This document shows, piece after piece, positions 52,138-61,019 of a DNA stretch of 64,000 nt. The position numbers were made by a program, and so were the translations under genes. The DNA lies in contig MSHD01000007.1 of NCBI GenBank assembly GCA_001941045.1, forward strand, positions 23,450 through 87,449, written 5' to 3'. The first letter of the stretch is position 1. Every line of letters begins with the position of its first letter. The notes beneath the pieces were generated by a model, which saw nothing but the letters and a program-made list of their open reading frames with translations, was not told where the DNA came from and made no database searches. The stretch comes from Lachnospiraceae bacterium Zagget2. Its GTDB lineage: Bacteria; Bacillota; Clostridia; Lachnospirales; Lachnospiraceae.

Positions 52138-52722
52138 ATGGCATTAAAAACGCATGGCATCACGACCGAGACGATCAAGAAAATGATCCTGAATGCAGGC
52201 GTGATCTATAAGAATCTGACATATGCGGACGGCGCGTGGAGCGGCACGGTCCTGGGTGCAACGTCCGGCGGCATCAAATTCAACTGGGAAGCAGAGTGGC
52301 TTGACATCGAGGTGGACGGCGCGACGGTGCTTGTCAAGGGCGTCAGCAAGAAGAAAGTAGGGGAGTCGGCCTACATTGAAGGAAACATGACGGAAGTGAC
52401 AGAGGATATCCTCGTCACGGCCATGCATCTTGTGAAGTCGGAATCTACCGACTCTAATTATACGAAGTATATCAGCAAGTCCAACATTACAGAGGATGAT
52501 GACTATCTGGAGAATATCGCATACGTCGGAACAATGTCCAGTGGTCAGAATATCATCATTATTCTCCCGAACGCGATCTGCACGGAAGCTTTTGAGATCG
52601 AGACGAAAAATGCTACGCAGACCACATACAAGGTGAAGTTCGAGTGTACTGCTGACCTCGCAAATGACACGTTGGATAAGCTGGACATCGCGCTCTATTA
52701 TCCGGTAACAACTACCACTTAA
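52138..52722 (+). CDS. Major tail (tube) protein
   Basis: 194 residues with a beta-rich pattern (GGIKFNWEAEWLDIEVDGAT, KTTYKVKFECTADLAN). Major tail tube proteins sit here, before the assembly chaperones. Strong ribosome site. Confidence 0.78.
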   Translation: MALKTHGITTETIKKMILNAGVIYKNLTYADGAWSGTVLGATSGGIKFNWEAEWLDIEVDGATVLVKGVSKKKVGESAYIEGNMTEVTEDILVTAMHLVKSESTDSNYTKYISKSNITEDDDYLENIAYVGTMSSGQNIIIILPNAICTEAFEIETKNATQTTYKVKFECTADLANDTLDKLDIALYYPVTTTT

Positions 52723-52740
52723 AGGAAGGGGAAAGATAAG

Positions 52741-52935
52741 ATGAAAGTCAAGGTTATCAGAAAATTCAGAGATAAAGAAACAAAGATTGTGCATAAGGCA
52801 GGAGAGGTGCTGATTCTCTCAAAGAAGCGCTTCGCTGAAATCCAGAAAGCAGGAAGCTTCGTGGAGGAGGTCGAAGTAACCGATAAGGGCGCTGCAGATG
52901 AGGCGTCGGCGGAGGGGCAGGGAGGGACTGAATAA
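52741..52935 (+). CDS. Small charged tail-region protein
   Basis: 64 residues. A short beta motif (MKVKVIRKFRDKETKIVHKA) followed by an acidic tail. Common between tube and chaperone genes in this phage type. Function unknown. Confidence 0.6.
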   Translation: MKVKVIRKFRDKETKIVHKAGEVLILSKKRFAEIQKAGSFVEEVEVTDKGAADEASAEGQGGTE

Positions 52936-52937
52936 TC

Positions 52938-53384
52938 ATGGCGGAACTGGAATTTATTGACCTGACGGTAGATAACCTCTTCGATTGCTGCGCCGTGATC
53001 GACGCAGTCGGAGCCGAACAGATGCTGGCTGCGTTTGATAAGGATGAAATTGCCGCTCTGATGAAATCAGGGAAGGATGTCAAAGGCGTTGGAACAGTGA
53101 TTGGAATGAAGATTTGTGGGACACTGCTCAAAAATCTGCCCAAAGCAAGGAATGAGATATGCCTGTTCTTTGCGAACTGCTGTATCTGGGATAACGGGAC
53201 GAAAGTTACGGCTGAGGAGATCCGGAAGCTGAAGATCGGACGTTTTGCGCAGCTTATCAGGGACTTTTTCAGGAAGGATGATCTTTCGGATTTTTTTACG
53301 GAAGTGGCCGGATATCTGGATTTGGGACAGAGCGGTTCCGAGAACTCCTCTACAGAAGATATAGCAGCCCAGAGTGTTACCTGA
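52938..53384 (+). CDS. Tail assembly chaperone, short form (gpG-like)
   Basis: 148 residues. Helical; begins MAELEFIDLTVDNLFDCCAV. Immediately before the tape-measure gene. Seven T bases (53291-53297) in the phase T-TTT-TTT lie near the end, and the -1 frame stays open to 53680, so a longer frameshifted product is expected. Confidence 0.78.
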   Translation: MAELEFIDLTVDNLFDCCAVIDAVGAEQMLAAFDKDEIAALMKSGKDVKGVGTVIGMKICGTLLKNLPKARNEICLFFANCCIWDNGTKVTAEEIRKLKIGRFAQLIRDFFRKDDLSDFFTEVAGYLDLGQSGSENSSTEDIAAQSVT

Positions 53385-53680
53385 ACAGCGCAATCAGGCA
53401 CAGGAACGCATATGCAGCGATCGGCACGATTCTCGACCAGAATGAACGGGAATCGGATTGGTCGCTGTATTTAGCCTATGTGGCAAACCCGCTGATTGAT
53501 GATATGGCGTTTGAAGATTTCCGCGGGAAGATCAGGAAGAAGCCTGAGGCTGCGAAAACAGGTCGAAAAACGGAAAACGCGCCGGGCAGGGAAGAAACAC
53601 AGGAACAGGTCCGGTTAGCTGAAGGGATATTGAAGGGATTCGTGCCATGGAAGAAAGGAGGTGGAACTGGTGGCGATTGA
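52938..53680 (+). CDS. Tail assembly chaperone, predicted -1 frameshift product (gpGT-like)
   Basis: The codon phase changes at 53291-53297 (T TTT TTT followed by AC). In the -1 frame no stop is met from at least 53282 to 53678, and that frame encodes NSAIRHRNAYAAIGTILDQN and ANPLIDDMAFEDFRGKIRK. The gpG/gpGT frameshift pair is conserved in siphoviruses; use of this exact slippery site is inferred. The 3' part alone could also start at GTG 53480. Confidence 0.6.
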
Positions 53681-55751
53681 TGCTTTTTCCATTATAGGGA
53701 AAATATCGGTGGATTATTCTGAGGCATCATCCGGGCTTTCCAGCGTGAGGGATTCCGCAAAGGACACGGCTGAGTCGCTGGAAGATGTGGACAGCGCTGC
53801 GGAAGATGCGGGAGGTTCGGTGGAAGACGCCGGAAATTCGGCTGAAAATGCAGATGGTAAATTTTCCACATGGAAGATGACGCTATCCAACCTTGCCTCG
53901 CAGGCCATCAGTTCTCTGATTTCAAAATGTACGGAACTTGCAGGAAATATCATTGAACTCGGCACCGGCACTGAGACGTCGTTTGCGCAGCTGGAGACAA
54001 TCGCCGGGGCAGAAAACATTGATAGCCTGAAAGCATCCATCAGTGATCTGGCAAAAGAAACCGGCGTGTCCAGTTCTGACCTCGCGACAGTGGCATATAA
54101 CGCGATCTCGGCGGGCGCGAGCGCGGAAGAAGCTATGGATATGGTTTCTTCCGCCACAAAGCTGGGCGTCGCTGGATTCACGGACGCTGACAGCGCATTG
54201 TCTGTCCTCTCCACCGCCATGAACAGCTATGGTGATGCTGCAGGAACGGCAGCTGAGATATCGGACAGCCTGATACAGGTGCAGAATCTGGGCGTCACCA
54301 CGATCGGGGAGTTGTCTTCTTCCATGGGCAAGGCCATTGCTACGGGCAGTGCGTACAGCGTCAACCTCGGCAACCTGGAAAGCGCTTATGTCAGCATTAC
54401 AAAGGCAGGTATCAGCACGGAGGAAGCGACTACCTACCTGGACAGCATGATGAATGAGCTGGGTGATTCCGGGAGTGATGTGAGCGCGATCCTGCAGGAA
54501 CAGACAGGGCAATCATTCACGCAGCTGATGGAGGATGGTTATTCTCTGGGGGACGTGCTGGGTATTCTCTACGATGCCTGTGATGGGGACAGCACGGCAT
54601 TGATGAACCTGTGGGGTTCTGCGGAAGCAGGAAAGGCCAGCAATGCGATTGTCAACCAGGGGCTGACAGAATTCAACGATAATCTGGAGACGATCACGGG
54701 CAGCTCAGGGGCGACTGAAGATGCCTACTCAACGATGGCTGACACGATGGAGACGAAGATCAACATCATGAAAACCAATTTTGAGGAGCTGGGGCTGAAA
54801 ATCTATGAGAAGTTTGAGGAACCTTTATCCAGCGCGATCACTTTTGTCACAGATAAGGCAATTCCCAAAATTGAAGAACTGATTGAAAACTTTGATTCAT
54901 ACGCCCCTGTCATTGCAGGCGTCACGGTTGCCATTGTAGCATTCAAGGCCGCGATGGCTATTTCCGGAATCATTAATGCAGCCACATCGGCTTTCCAGGC
55001 ATACCAGACGGCAAATGAGGGTGCGACCGTCGCACAGTGGCTGATGAATGCCGCGATGAGTGCCAATCCTATTGTCATTGTCGTGGCGCTGCTTGCGGGG
55101 CTCGTGGCGGCGATTGTCGTGCTTTGGAATACGAACGAGGATTTCCGGAATGCAGTTATCGGCATATGGGATGCCATCAAAAGCGCTTTCAGTACTGCCT
55201 TTGAAGCGATCGGCGGTTTTTTCGAGAAGCTGGGGAGCACAGCACAAGCTGTCTTTGAGGGTATGTGGACTACGATAAAAACTGTGATCAACAATATCCT
55301 TGGCGGAGTGGAAACTATGGCGAACGGTGTCGTTGATGGAATCAATGTCCTTCTGGACGGCATAGAAGCTATCGCAAACGCTGCGGGTTCCCTGCTGGGC
55401 TTTGAACCGATTAACATTTCTCTGTCGTCCGTATCGCTTCCACGCCTTGCAAAAGGCGGCGTTCTGGAGCAGGGACAGATCGGCCTGCTGGAAGGTGACG
55501 GCGCAGAAGCCGTTGTGCCGCTCGAACAGAACAGGGAATGGATACAGAAGGTTGTGCAGGAATTCCAGGTACAGGGAATGAACACCGAAACGACGGACAA
55601 CAGCGGTATCATGGAACTGCTTGAGATACTGGTCAGATGGCTGGTTACGGACGGTAATTTCAAAGACATGCTGATCGACATCCTGGTAAATTACCTCAAA
55701 TTTGAGTTTGATAACAGGGAAATCGGAAGGCTGGTGAGGAAATATGCTTGA
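53670..55751 (+). CDS. Tape-measure protein
   Basis: GTG 53670 behind AAGGAGG. 693 residues, so the tail should be short (~100 nm scale by the usual length rule). Features: an N-terminal coiled coil, the TP901-type block (ETSFAQLETIAGAENIDSLK and YNAISAGASAEEAMDM), two hydrophobic segments (about 415-480) and the C-terminal motif LAKGGVLEQGQIGLLEGDGA. Sets tail length and is ejected with the DNA. Confidence 0.9.
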   Translation: MAIDAFSIIGKISVDYSEASSGLSSVRDSAKDTAESLEDVDSAAEDAGGSVEDAGNSAENADGKFSTWKMTLSNLASQAISSLISKCTELAGNIIELGTGTETSFAQLETIAGAENIDSLKASISDLAKETGVSSSDLATVAYNAISAGASAEEAMDMVSSATKLGVAGFTDADSALSVLSTAMNSYGDAAGTAAEISDSLIQVQNLGVTTIGELSSSMGKAIATGSAYSVNLGNLESAYVSITKAGISTEEATTYLDSMMNELGDSGSDVSAILQEQTGQSFTQLMEDGYSLGDVLGILYDACDGDSTALMNLWGSAEAGKASNAIVNQGLTEFNDNLETITGSSGATEDAYSTMADTMETKINIMKTNFEELGLKIYEKFEEPLSSAITFVTDKAIPKIEELIENFDSYAPVIAGVTVAIVAFKAAMAISGIINAATSAFQAYQTANEGATVAQWLMNAAMSANPIVIVVALLAGLVAAIVVLWNTNEDFRNAVIGIWDAIKSAFSTAFEAIGGFFEKLGSTAQAVFEGMWTTIKTVINNILGGVETMANGVVDGINVLLDGIEAIANAAGSLLGFEPINISLSSVSLPRLAKGGVLEQGQIGLLEGDGAEAVVPLEQNREWIQKVVQEFQVQGMNTETTDNSGIMELLEILVRWLVTDGNFKDMLIDILVNYLKFEFDNREIGRLVRKYA

Positions 55752-56574
55752 CAGCGCAAAATACGTGAATCACCTGAATAAAAGTATTGAATTTGGGAAG
55801 AATGGCATATTCCTCACAGAAAATAAACTGCGTAATTATACCTGGGATTACGATACGGATTATGACGAGATCTCGAATCTGCACAAGGGCGTGGCAAAAA
55901 GGACATTTAAGGTCATCGTTCACGCCCAAACAGAGGCGGAAGGGCTTGCCGCCCGCAATACTGTCTATGAAATTCTGGATGCGGATGCCCTGAGCGGGGA
56001 ACAGGGGAAGCTGTACATTGGAGATTATTATCTTAAATGCTGTTGTGTCTCATTGTCAAAAGAGAAGTGGTTTTACACAAAACGTTACATTGAATTTGAA
56101 GTTACAGTAGCCTCTGATTGTGGTAACTGGGTGAAGGAAACTACATACTCCTATGGGGCGGTGAGCAGTGACAGCGTGTTGGCTGACGGTGCAAAAGAAT
56201 ATGACTATGAGTACACGTATTACTATGCGCAGGTGGGCGGACAGAAAGTGTTCACAAATCCGGCATTATCCGGGACAGATTTTATCATGAGATTCCACGG
56301 CCCTGTCAAGAACCCGCTTGTGATTATTGGGACGAATACTTATGAGATCAATGCGACTGTGGATGACGGCGAATATATTGAAGTGAATTCCATGGATAAA
56401 ACAATCTATCTGGTTGGCAGTAAGGGAGACAGGACCAACATATTCTGGCTGGCATCGAAACAGAGTTATATTTTTGAGAAAATCAGTACGGGTTCGGTCA
56501 ATGTGTACTGGGATGGCTCCTTTGCCCTTGATATTGTTCTTTTGCAGGAAAGGGGGGAACCGGAATGGTTGTGA
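55744..56574 (+). CDS. Distal tail (Dit) protein
   Basis: 276 residues; overlaps the tape measure by eight bases. N-terminal galectin-like/Dit pattern (YVNHLNKSIEFGKNGIFLTE, KRTFKVIVHAQTE) and a C-terminal beta domain (TGSVNVYWDGSF). Dit forms the hub at the tail tip that binds the receptor-binding complex. Confidence 0.85.
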   Translation: MLDSAKYVNHLNKSIEFGKNGIFLTENKLRNYTWDYDTDYDEISNLHKGVAKRTFKVIVHAQTEAEGLAARNTVYEILDADALSGEQGKLYIGDYYLKCCCVSLSKEKWFYTKRYIEFEVTVASDCGNWVKETTYSYGAVSSDSVLADGAKEYDYEYTYYYAQVGGQKVFTNPALSGTDFIMRFHGPVKNPLVIIGTNTYEINATVDDGEYIEVNSMDKTIYLVGSKGDRTNIFWLASKQSYIFEKISTGSVNVYWDGSFALDIVLLQERGEPEWL

Positions 56575-57536
56575 TCTATACAGACGGGCTAAAGCGCCCC
56601 TGTGGTGTACTGAAGAAATATAAGGTTGATCTCGATATCGGGGCTGAGAACGACTTTGAGATTACCATGCATACTGTCCACCACTGCATGGAATATGGCT
56701 CCATCTGGTATGTTGACGGGACGGAGTACGGTGGCATTGTCGATGATATCAAAATTGATACAGACAGTGGTAAGGTGTCCTACACCGGCAGGGCGTGGCG
56801 CGGGATCCTGGCAAAAAAAATCATAGAACCGGATGATGGCGAAGACTACCTGACTGTCAACGGCGAGGCGAACGGGATACTTGCAGAGCTGATCGACAGG
56901 CTTGATGTGGCAGATATGTTCCAGGCTTCAGGTGTAGACTCCGGCATTACGATCACCAGCCACCAGTTTGAACGGTACTGTACCGGGATTGATGGAATTA
57001 CAAAAATGCTTGCTTCGGTTGGGGCGAGACTCCAGCTTGTGATGTCCGAGGATTCCGGTCTGGTTGTTTTGTCAGCTGTTGAAGCGGAAGATTTGTCAGA
57101 GACGTATGAATATTCCGACGATTATGGCATGAAGCTCATCATGAACGAAGTGCACAGTGGAGTCAACCACCTGATCTGCCTCGGCCAGGGGGATCTCGCG
57201 GAAAGGACGGTTATTCATCTGTATGTCGATGCAAATGGTAATGTGGGGGATACGCAGTATTACACCGGGATACAGGAGATCGCGGAAACCTACGAGTATA
57301 CTTCTGCGGAAGATGAGGATGACCTGATAGATGCAGGAGCTGATAAGCTTGAAAGTCTAAAGAGCGCCAATGCCCTTTCCGCTACACTTGGCAAAACGGA
57401 TGTGGATGTCAATATAGGGGATATCGTAGGCGGGAAAAACAGGGCGACAGGAATTCAGATGACATGCACGGTCGCGTCCAAAATCGTAAAGATTGAAAAC
57501 GACCAGCTGACGGTCACATACGAAGTGGAGGATTAA
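56565..57536 (+). CDS. Tail-tip hub protein (ReqiPepy6 Gp37-like)
   Basis: 323 residues, start overlaps the Dit stop. EYGGIVDDIKIDTDSGKVSY and VNHLICLGQGDLAERTVIHL are typical of Gp37-like baseplate hubs following Dit. It probably forms the tail-tip trimer. Confidence 0.82.
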   Translation: MVVIYTDGLKRPCGVLKKYKVDLDIGAENDFEITMHTVHHCMEYGSIWYVDGTEYGGIVDDIKIDTDSGKVSYTGRAWRGILAKKIIEPDDGEDYLTVNGEANGILAELIDRLDVADMFQASGVDSGITITSHQFERYCTGIDGITKMLASVGARLQLVMSEDSGLVVLSAVEAEDLSETYEYSDDYGMKLIMNEVHSGVNHLICLGQGDLAERTVIHLYVDANGNVGDTQYYTGIQEIAETYEYTSAEDEDDLIDAGADKLESLKSANALSATLGKTDVDVNIGDIVGGKNRATGIQMTCTVASKIVKIENDQLTVTYEVED

Positions 57537-57539
57537 AAA

Positions 57540-58490
57540 ATGGGTTTACAGCTTAATACCGGAGTGACGGGGAACCCTGTCACGGCAGAAGCGGACGGTT
57601 CCCTGTACAGTAATGTGTTCGGCTCAGGCCAGTACGTACTGGCGTCGGGGAACCAGCTGGCGGCGGATGTCGTAAGCAACAACGAAATCAGTATATTGGA
57701 CGGGGATATCATGATGCAGGGCAGGCATGCCTATATTGCAGTAAATGACAGCGAGTCCCTTGCCATCAGTAATGGAACGTCGGGCTATACCCGAATTGAT
57801 CTTATTATCGCAAGATATGTGAAAGACGCAACGGGACTGGAAACCATGACTCTGGTGGTCCTTGAGGGAGATAAGGTCGGAAGTGCGAATACACCGAGCG
57901 CGCCGGCCTATGTGGAAGGAAACATTCTGGATGGCGATACGCAGGTGGATTTTCCGTTGTATGAAGTTGTGATCGACGGGATTAGCATAGCGAGCGTCAA
58001 CCAACTGTTTGAAGTTATTTCGCCGTTATCAGATATGGGGGATGCGGTCGGAGAGCTGGATGAAAAGGTTGGGGCTGGCGGTGTATTGCCCTCCTCGTAC
58101 TACAATATTTCTGAAATAAGCACGAAAAATACATTCTACGAAGAAACAGAGGATGCGGGGCTGTGCCGATATGTTACGGCAAGCGGGGAGCATTTGTACT
58201 ATACCTTACATCGCTTACATGTATATGCCTATTATGCGACAGCTGTGGAAAACGGCCACCGTGTTATAGCGACATTGGGTTGTACAACCAATGCGCGGAT
58301 CATCCGGATGGAGGCAGTAAGGGAGGGAAAAGCGGATGCAACGAGTTCAAGCAACTATGTTATTCCAGCGAGCGCAGCCCTTCGTTACAGACCCTATAAT
58401 GGCGCAGTAAGTATGGACAATGTTGGAGGTTATCGGGTCCAGGCTACAGTTGACTACATTGACATCAGTGAAGATCCTGTGGAGGTATAA
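57540..58490 (+). CDS. Baseplate/tail-fibre protein
   Basis: 316 residues. N-terminal attachment domain with LQLNTGVTGNPVTAEADGSL and GRHAYIAVNDSESLAISNG; the C-terminal ~110 residues form a separate beta domain (LYYTLHRLHVYAYYATAV) that could bind sugars. A receptor-binding role is inferred. Confidence 0.7.
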   Translation: MGLQLNTGVTGNPVTAEADGSLYSNVFGSGQYVLASGNQLAADVVSNNEISILDGDIMMQGRHAYIAVNDSESLAISNGTSGYTRIDLIIARYVKDATGLETMTLVVLEGDKVGSANTPSAPAYVEGNILDGDTQVDFPLYEVVIDGISIASVNQLFEVISPLSDMGDAVGELDEKVGAGGVLPSSYYNISEISTKNTFYEETEDAGLCRYVTASGEHLYYTLHRLHVYAYYATAVENGHRVIATLGCTTNARIIRMEAVREGKADATSSSNYVIPASAALRYRPYNGAVSMDNVGGYRVQATVDYIDISEDPVEV

Positions 58491-58507
58491 GGAAGGAGCG
58501 AAAGAGT

Positions 58508-58840
58508 ATGAGTTTTAGTATAAACGGTACTACGATATCTATGACTCGCGGTGATACCATGAAGGCTTACATCACGATTACGGATACGAGCGGGAGCGAG
58601 TATACGATGCAGGATGGTGATACCCTGCGGTTTGCCGCAAAGAAATACTATGCGGACGAAGAACCATTGATACTAAAAGATATACCGAGCGACTCCCTTA
58701 TGCTCACCCTTGAGCCGGCTGACACTAAGGAGCTGGACTTCGGAAGTTATGTGTATGACATTGAGCTAACAACATCTGAAGGGGAGGTCAGTACAGTAGT
58801 TCCCAAAGGAACCCTTACGATTACGGAGGAGGTTTATTGA
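58508..58840 (+). CDS. BppU-like upper baseplate protein
   Basis: 110 residues, beta-rich: SINGTTISMTRGDTMKAYIT and DTLRFAAKKYYADEEPLILK. Resembles the N-terminal domain of upper baseplate proteins that bridge Dit to fibres. Next gene starts on its stop (TGATG). Confidence 0.65.
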   Translation: MSFSINGTTISMTRGDTMKAYITITDTSGSEYTMQDGDTLRFAAKKYYADEEPLILKDIPSDSLMLTLEPADTKELDFGSYVYDIELTTSEGEVSTVVPKGTLTITEEVY

Positions 58841-59322
58841 TGAGCTACATCAGTCAGGCAGAATCTCTGGGTGCGGTCCTTTCAGAGACGGAGACATTGG
58901 AAGGGGTTTTGAAGTCTCCAGGTACTATTGAGGGAAACTTATCTTCGACTTCTACGTCGCCGTATGTTGAACTTCCGGCTCTGACCAATCCGGCCACGGC
59001 GGCAGAGATCGTGCTGGGATATCAGGCGATCGATAAGAACAGCTACCGGCTCACTGGCACGCTCGATCTTGAAGCGCTGAAAGAGGAGAGCTACAGCGAG
59101 GGCTACGAGACAGGCAAGGCTGATGGCTATAGTGAGGGCTACGAGGTTGGGAAAAGCGACGGCTATAGCGAGGGTTATGAAGCCGGGAAAGCAGACGGCT
59201 ACAGTGAGGGCTATACGGACGGCGTGGCCAGCGTTGACACACAGAGTTACTACGACAGCGGCTACGCGGCGGCGGAAGAAGCGGCTGCGGAAGCCCTCGC
59301 TGCTTTGACGGAGGTGGAGTGA
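58840..59322 (+). CDS. Tail protein with glycine-every-fourth-residue repeats
   Basis: 160 residues. After the motif LTNPATAAEIVLGYQAID (shared with the next gene), a helical segment (about 85-130) has three full 12-residue repeats YSEGYExGKxDG plus a partial one, so Gly recurs every fourth residue as in deca-GX3 (Yae1-type) helices. Likely a fibre stem or oligomer zipper. Confidence 0.7.
   Translation: MSYISQAESLGAVLSETETLEGVLKSPGTIEGNLSSTSTSPYVELPALTNPATAAEIVLGYQAIDKNSYRLTGTLDLEALKEESYSEGYETGKADGYSEGYEVGKSDGYSEGYEAGKADGYSEGYTDGVASVDTQSYYDSGYAAAEEAAAEALAALTEVE
59092..59223 (+). repeat. Tandem 36-bp coding repeats (3.7 copies)
   Basis: Units at 59092, 59128, 59164 and a partial at 59200, each encoding YSEGYExGKxDG. 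Third-position differences show that the protein repeat is maintained by selection, not by recent DNA copying. Confidence 0.9.
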
Positions 59323-59678
59323 TGGCGGAGTTAAGTGAGTATATCGCGGCGCTGACGCGGGACCGGGACAGTCTGGCGGCGAACCTGCAGACGATGGGCG
59401 TGGAGGCGGATGCGGCTGAGAAGTTCACGAGTCTGGTGGCGAAAGTGCTGGAGATAGCCACGGGCGGCGTATCCCTTCCGGTGTTGAGCAATCCGGCGAC
59501 GGCTTCGGAAATCCTCGAAGGTTATGAGGCCATAGACCAGGACGGGAATGTAATTACAGGCACAGCACAGCAGACGGTCAACATGGAAACGGGAACCGGC
59601 ACGCTGAACTATGCGTGGGACGAGGAATCGCTCATGCTGATGATCGAGGAATCGGAGGAGGAAGAGACAGATGCATAA
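59322..59678 (+). CDS. Tail protein paralogous to the preceding one
   Basis: 118 residues, ATG on the previous stop. LPVLSNPATASEILEGYEAI repeats the motif of the upstream protein, without the Gly repeat. A coiled-coil N-terminus (DRDSLAANLQTMGVEADAAE) precedes it. An acidic tail ends it. Role in the fibre assembly is inferred. Confidence 0.65.
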   Translation: MAELSEYIAALTRDRDSLAANLQTMGVEADAAEKFTSLVAKVLEIATGGVSLPVLSNPATASEILEGYEAIDQDGNVITGTAQQTVNMETGTGTLNYAWDEESLMLMIEESEEEETDA

Positions 59679-59853
59679 GTCAGAGGTAGTTACAGCTTCC
59701 ATGTTGAGACCGTGCGGGCCGGTTGTGATGGCAGTATTCTCACGGAAATATCCAGATGGGCTTACGCTTGGTGAAATGAAGGAGCTTGCACAGACACATG
59801 GCTTCCTGCGGCGTGCCCTGGTAATGCTCGAGAAAGGGGAGAGTATATGCTGA
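59671..59853 (+). CDS. Short phage protein of unknown function
   Basis: 60 residues behind AGGAGG; overlaps neighbours on both sides. Begins HKSEVVTASMLRPCGPVVMA and has one helix later. Not recognised. Confidence 0.55.
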   Translation: MHKSEVVTASMLRPCGPVVMAVFSRKYPDGLTLGEMKELAQTHGFLRRALVMLEKGESIC

Positions 59854-60491
59854 CAGGAAGCATTATAATTGCATCTGACAGTATGTCGGACATACCCGTT
59901 GCGCTTGCAAAGACTGTGAAATTCAGACGTGGAACAACGGGGAAAAGTCCGATTTATCAGGTGCTGAGACTGATATATAACTCTGTAACATATCCTGTCA
60001 CCGTAAAAACGCGCGGTGCAGTGATGGTAGACGCGACGGGGCTTACATGGCAGTTTGTAGCACCGGACAATCGATACGACTGGGACGAGCTGAGAGAATT
60101 ATCCGTTGCGAATTTTTTGGAAACACTTGCTGCTTCCTGTGAAGAGAATCCGGTGGCGGCCTGGACGGAATTTGCCGACTGGCTTTCCACGGCAGATGTT
60201 GTTGAAAGCATACAGGCGCTGCTCGCATCTACCACGAAGCTGACTCACCGTGACCTGTCCACAACGAACATTCCGGAGTTTACTGCACCGGGAACCATAT
60301 CAGGGCTATTCCGGTGGCTGGAGGGCATCTATCTGGATGCTGACAGTGCGGACAATACAACGATGAAATATGGATATGAAACATCGGCGACCAATCGGAA
60401 TCGTTTTGACATACCCATGACCTTCACCATATTGGATGCAGATACGGGAGAAACAACCGATGCGGAGTTGGTCTTCCGCTTTTTGCAATGA
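59847..60491 (+). CDS. Tail-region protein of unknown function
   Basis: 214 residues, coupled to genes on both sides. A beta-rich first part (IIIASDSMSDIPVALAKTVK; YPVTVKTRGAVMVDATGLTW) and a helical second part. Probably a host-contact accessory, judged by position between tail fibres and endolysin. Confidence 0.6.
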   Translation: MLTGSIIIASDSMSDIPVALAKTVKFRRGTTGKSPIYQVLRLIYNSVTYPVTVKTRGAVMVDATGLTWQFVAPDNRYDWDELRELSVANFLETLAASCEENPVAAWTEFADWLSTADVVESIQALLASTTKLTHRDLSTTNIPEFTAPGTISGLFRWLEGIYLDADSADNTTMKYGYETSATNRNRFDIPMTFTILDADTGETTDAELVFRFLQ

Positions 60492-61015
60492 ACTCGGCAG
60501 TAGAAGAAGCTCAGCGTTGGCTTGGATACATGGAGCATCAGGATGCCCGTCTGCTGGGTCTGCCCACAGCAAATGTCGGGAAAGGCGGTTACACCATCTT
60601 TCCGGAGATGATTAGTGAGGCAGGTTGCGTTTGGAACTTTCAGGGAGTGCCTTGGTGCATGACATTTATATTCGCGGTTTTTATACAAACGTACGGATAT
60701 GAAGAGACGGTAAAAATCCTCGGACGACCGTGGCCGGGGACGCGTACTGTTGCCCGACGGATGCGCCGACATGGACGTTGGCGGGAACCTGATTATATTC
60801 CGTCCCCCGGCGATCTGATATTTCTTGCGCCGGATGGCAGGATAAGCCACGCGGGAATTGTGGAAGCAGTCAGGGGCGGGCAGGTGATAAGCATTGACGG
60901 AAATACAGTGGATCCTTATGGCCGAATACCTGCGGAGCGCGGGGGTGCTGTGGCACGTAGAGAAAGACCGATTGGAGATCCATGGATTGTCGGATATTCA
61001 GATATGAGGAGGTGA
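60488..61015 (+). CDS. CHAP-domain endolysin
   Basis: 175 residues. Catalytic triad-type residues: Cys in QGVPWCMTFIF (about 58), His in GRISHAGIVEA (about 120), Asn in SIDGNTVDP (about 138). No binding repeats, so it is a compact amidase/endopeptidase. It cuts peptidoglycan at lysis; it could also be a tail-associated hydrolase because it lies before the large adhesin. Confidence 0.82.
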   Translation: MNSAVEEAQRWLGYMEHQDARLLGLPTANVGKGGYTIFPEMISEAGCVWNFQGVPWCMTFIFAVFIQTYGYEETVKILGRPWPGTRTVARRMRRHGRWREPDYIPSPGDLIFLAPDGRISHAGIVEAVRGGQVISIDGNTVDPYGRIPAERGGAVARRERPIGDPWIVGYSDMRR

Positions 61016-61019
61016 GTAA

